A stretch of 6,668 bases of DNA. It comes from Pseudomonadota bacterium. Lineage in GTDB: Bacteria > Pseudomonadota > Alphaproteobacteria > Sphingomonadales > Sphingomonadaceae. The position numbers and the translations under genes are program-made. Each line of letters begins with the position of its first letter. The first letter of the stretch is position 1. The notes below the pieces were generated by a model. That model ran no database searches, was not told the origin of the DNA, and saw only the letters and a program-made list of their open reading frames with translations. Below, piece by piece: positions 6,431 to 6,668 of the stretch. The DNA is taken from the NCBI GenBank assembly GCA_029781465.1, contig JAKOWQ010000210.1, forward strand, positions 1 to 6,668. The letters are read 5' to 3'.

Positions 6431-6446
6431 TTGCTGCACTGCACAA
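6431..6446 (+). promoter_or_regulatory. TGCA-N-TGCA operator, site 1 (putative PhaR site)
   Basis: TGCACTGCA (6435-6443, centre 6439) lies within TTGCTGCACTGCACAA, just upstream of the candidate -35. The surroundings extend the symmetry: AAGG at 6424-6427 pairs with CCTT at 6451-6454, and 12 of 15 positions match between the arms of a 31-base palindrome. TGC-rich palindromes are the known type of target of PhaR repressors of phasin genes in alphaproteobacteria. Assignment to PhaR is inference, since no phaR gene is in the window. Confidence 0.5.
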
Positions 6447-6452
6447 AAATCC

Positions 6453-6480
6453 TTGACTTCGCAGATGCAATAACTATTTT
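6453..6480 (+). promoter_or_regulatory. Candidate sigma-70-type promoter of the phasin-like gene
   Basis: TTGACT at 6453-6458 and TATTTT at 6475-6480 are separated by 16 bases. This predicts a transcription start near 6487, about 55 bases before the ATG at 6542. It is the best promoter-like pair in the gap, and both operator-like sites touch it. Confidence 0.5.
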
Positions 6481-6493
6481 GTGCATTGCAACA
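6479..6493 (+). promoter_or_regulatory. TGCA-N-TGCA operator, site 2 (putative PhaR site)
   Basis: TGCATTGCA (6482-6490, centre 6486) sits in TTGTGCATTGCAACA at the predicted transcription start. Read on the minus strand (TGTTGCAATGCACAA) it matches site 1 at 12 of 14 positions over the GCTGCACTGCACAA segment. Its centre is 47 bases from that of site 1. A repressor bound here would block polymerase directly. Flanking ACTAT/ATAGT (6473-6477, 6493-6497) adds partial symmetry. Confidence 0.5.
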
Positions 6494-6541
6494 TAGTCCG
6501 CTGCCACTGTCGGTTTGCGGCCTGCGAAGGAAACACTACCG

Positions 6542-6668
6542 ATGGCTACCGCCGCTGACAAAAAGCCGGTTGAAACGCAGGCTCCCGCCAAGATCGACGC
6601 GGCGCTGAGCGAGGCTGCCGCCGAGAAGGCCTATGCCGAAGCCGCCGAAAAGGTCGAGGCCAAGATCG
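6542..6668 (+). CDS. Phasin-like granule-associated protein (N-terminal part only)
   Basis: Only the first 42 codons are in the window; the frame is open to the edge. The product begins MATAADKKPVETQAPAK and continues as an Ala/Glu/Lys-rich, helix-prone stretch (AALSEAAAEKAYAEAAEKVEAKI). That composition is typical of the N-terminal part of alphaproteobacterial phasins, which coat PHA granules. AAGGAA ends about 9-10 bases before the ATG, a slightly long but usable spacing. The position directly after phaC and behind TGCA-N-TGCA operator-like sites supports a phasin. The diagnostic phasin domain lies beyond the window, so another Ala/Lys-rich protein (for example a histone-like or PhaF-like one) cannot be excluded. 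Confidence 0.65.
   Translation, partial: MATAADKKPVETQAPAKIDAALSEAAAEKAYAEAAEKVEAKI

Larger units (their letters stand above)
6401..6541 (+). promoter_or_regulatory. Intergenic control region between phaC and the phasin-like gene
   Basis: This AT-rich 141-base gap stands out from its GC-rich surroundings. It contains, in order, a 31-base imperfect palindrome (6424-6454), a sigma-70-like promoter (6453-6480) and a second palindromic site (6479-6493). No strong terminator for phaC is visible. The short AAAAC-AAGG-GTTTT inverted repeat at 6419-6432 is AT-rich and lacks a following T-run. Confidence 0.55.

Noticed and set aside
4358..6439. Two long minus-strand frames (312 and 368 codons) opposite phaC
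   Set aside because: They are antisense to phaC and its neighbours, have no family resemblance, and the second begins inside the phasin control region. They are explained by codon bias.

Overview
The window is GC-rich alphaproteobacterial chromosome, most likely from a sphingomonad (order Sphingomonadales). That placement rests on a class I PHA synthase with the alpha-type GYCVAGT active-site box, a CCCCGGACTTGATCCGGGG palindromic repeat of a kind I associate with these genomes, and the overall style of the proteins. No database was searched. Six complete genes and one truncated gene are supported.

Layout, left to right. Positions 1-386 hold no convincing gene. They carry two REP-like palindromes facing each other (26-130) and three copies of a GTGTCACTTTTTC-type motif (259-361). 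Four genes on the minus strand then fill 387-3973. In transcription order they are a DUF2306-type membrane protein (3973-3317), an AlaC-like PLP aminotransferase (3274-2075), a winged-helix regulator with a degenerate receiver (1959-1189, TTG start) and a crotonase-family protein (1199-387). The last two overlap by 11 bases and are clearly cotranscribed. The first two lie 42 bases apart and may also be cotranscribed.

At 3972 the direction switches. The start codons of the DUF2306 gene and of a small secreted DUF2147-like protein (plus strand) share a single CATG, so each ribosome-binding site lies inside the other gene's coding sequence. Next on the plus strand come class I PHA synthase phaC (4514-6400) and the start of a phasin-like gene (from 6542, cut off by the window end).

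The right-hand part is a polyhydroxyalkanoate module: polymerase followed by a probable granule-coat phasin. The 141-base gap between them contains a plausible sigma-70-type promoter bracketed by two TGCA-N-TGCA sites, the arrangement expected if a PhaR-type repressor controls the phasin. No such site lies directly upstream of phaC. The left-hand genes look like ordinary metabolism: alanine/glutamate transamination and an acyl-CoA enzyme under a local regulator. I see no CRISPR array, insertion sequence, tRNA, rRNA or clear novel system. The most interesting signals are at small scale: the covarying repeat pair, the shared-CATG divergent starts, the triple motif and the phasin operator.
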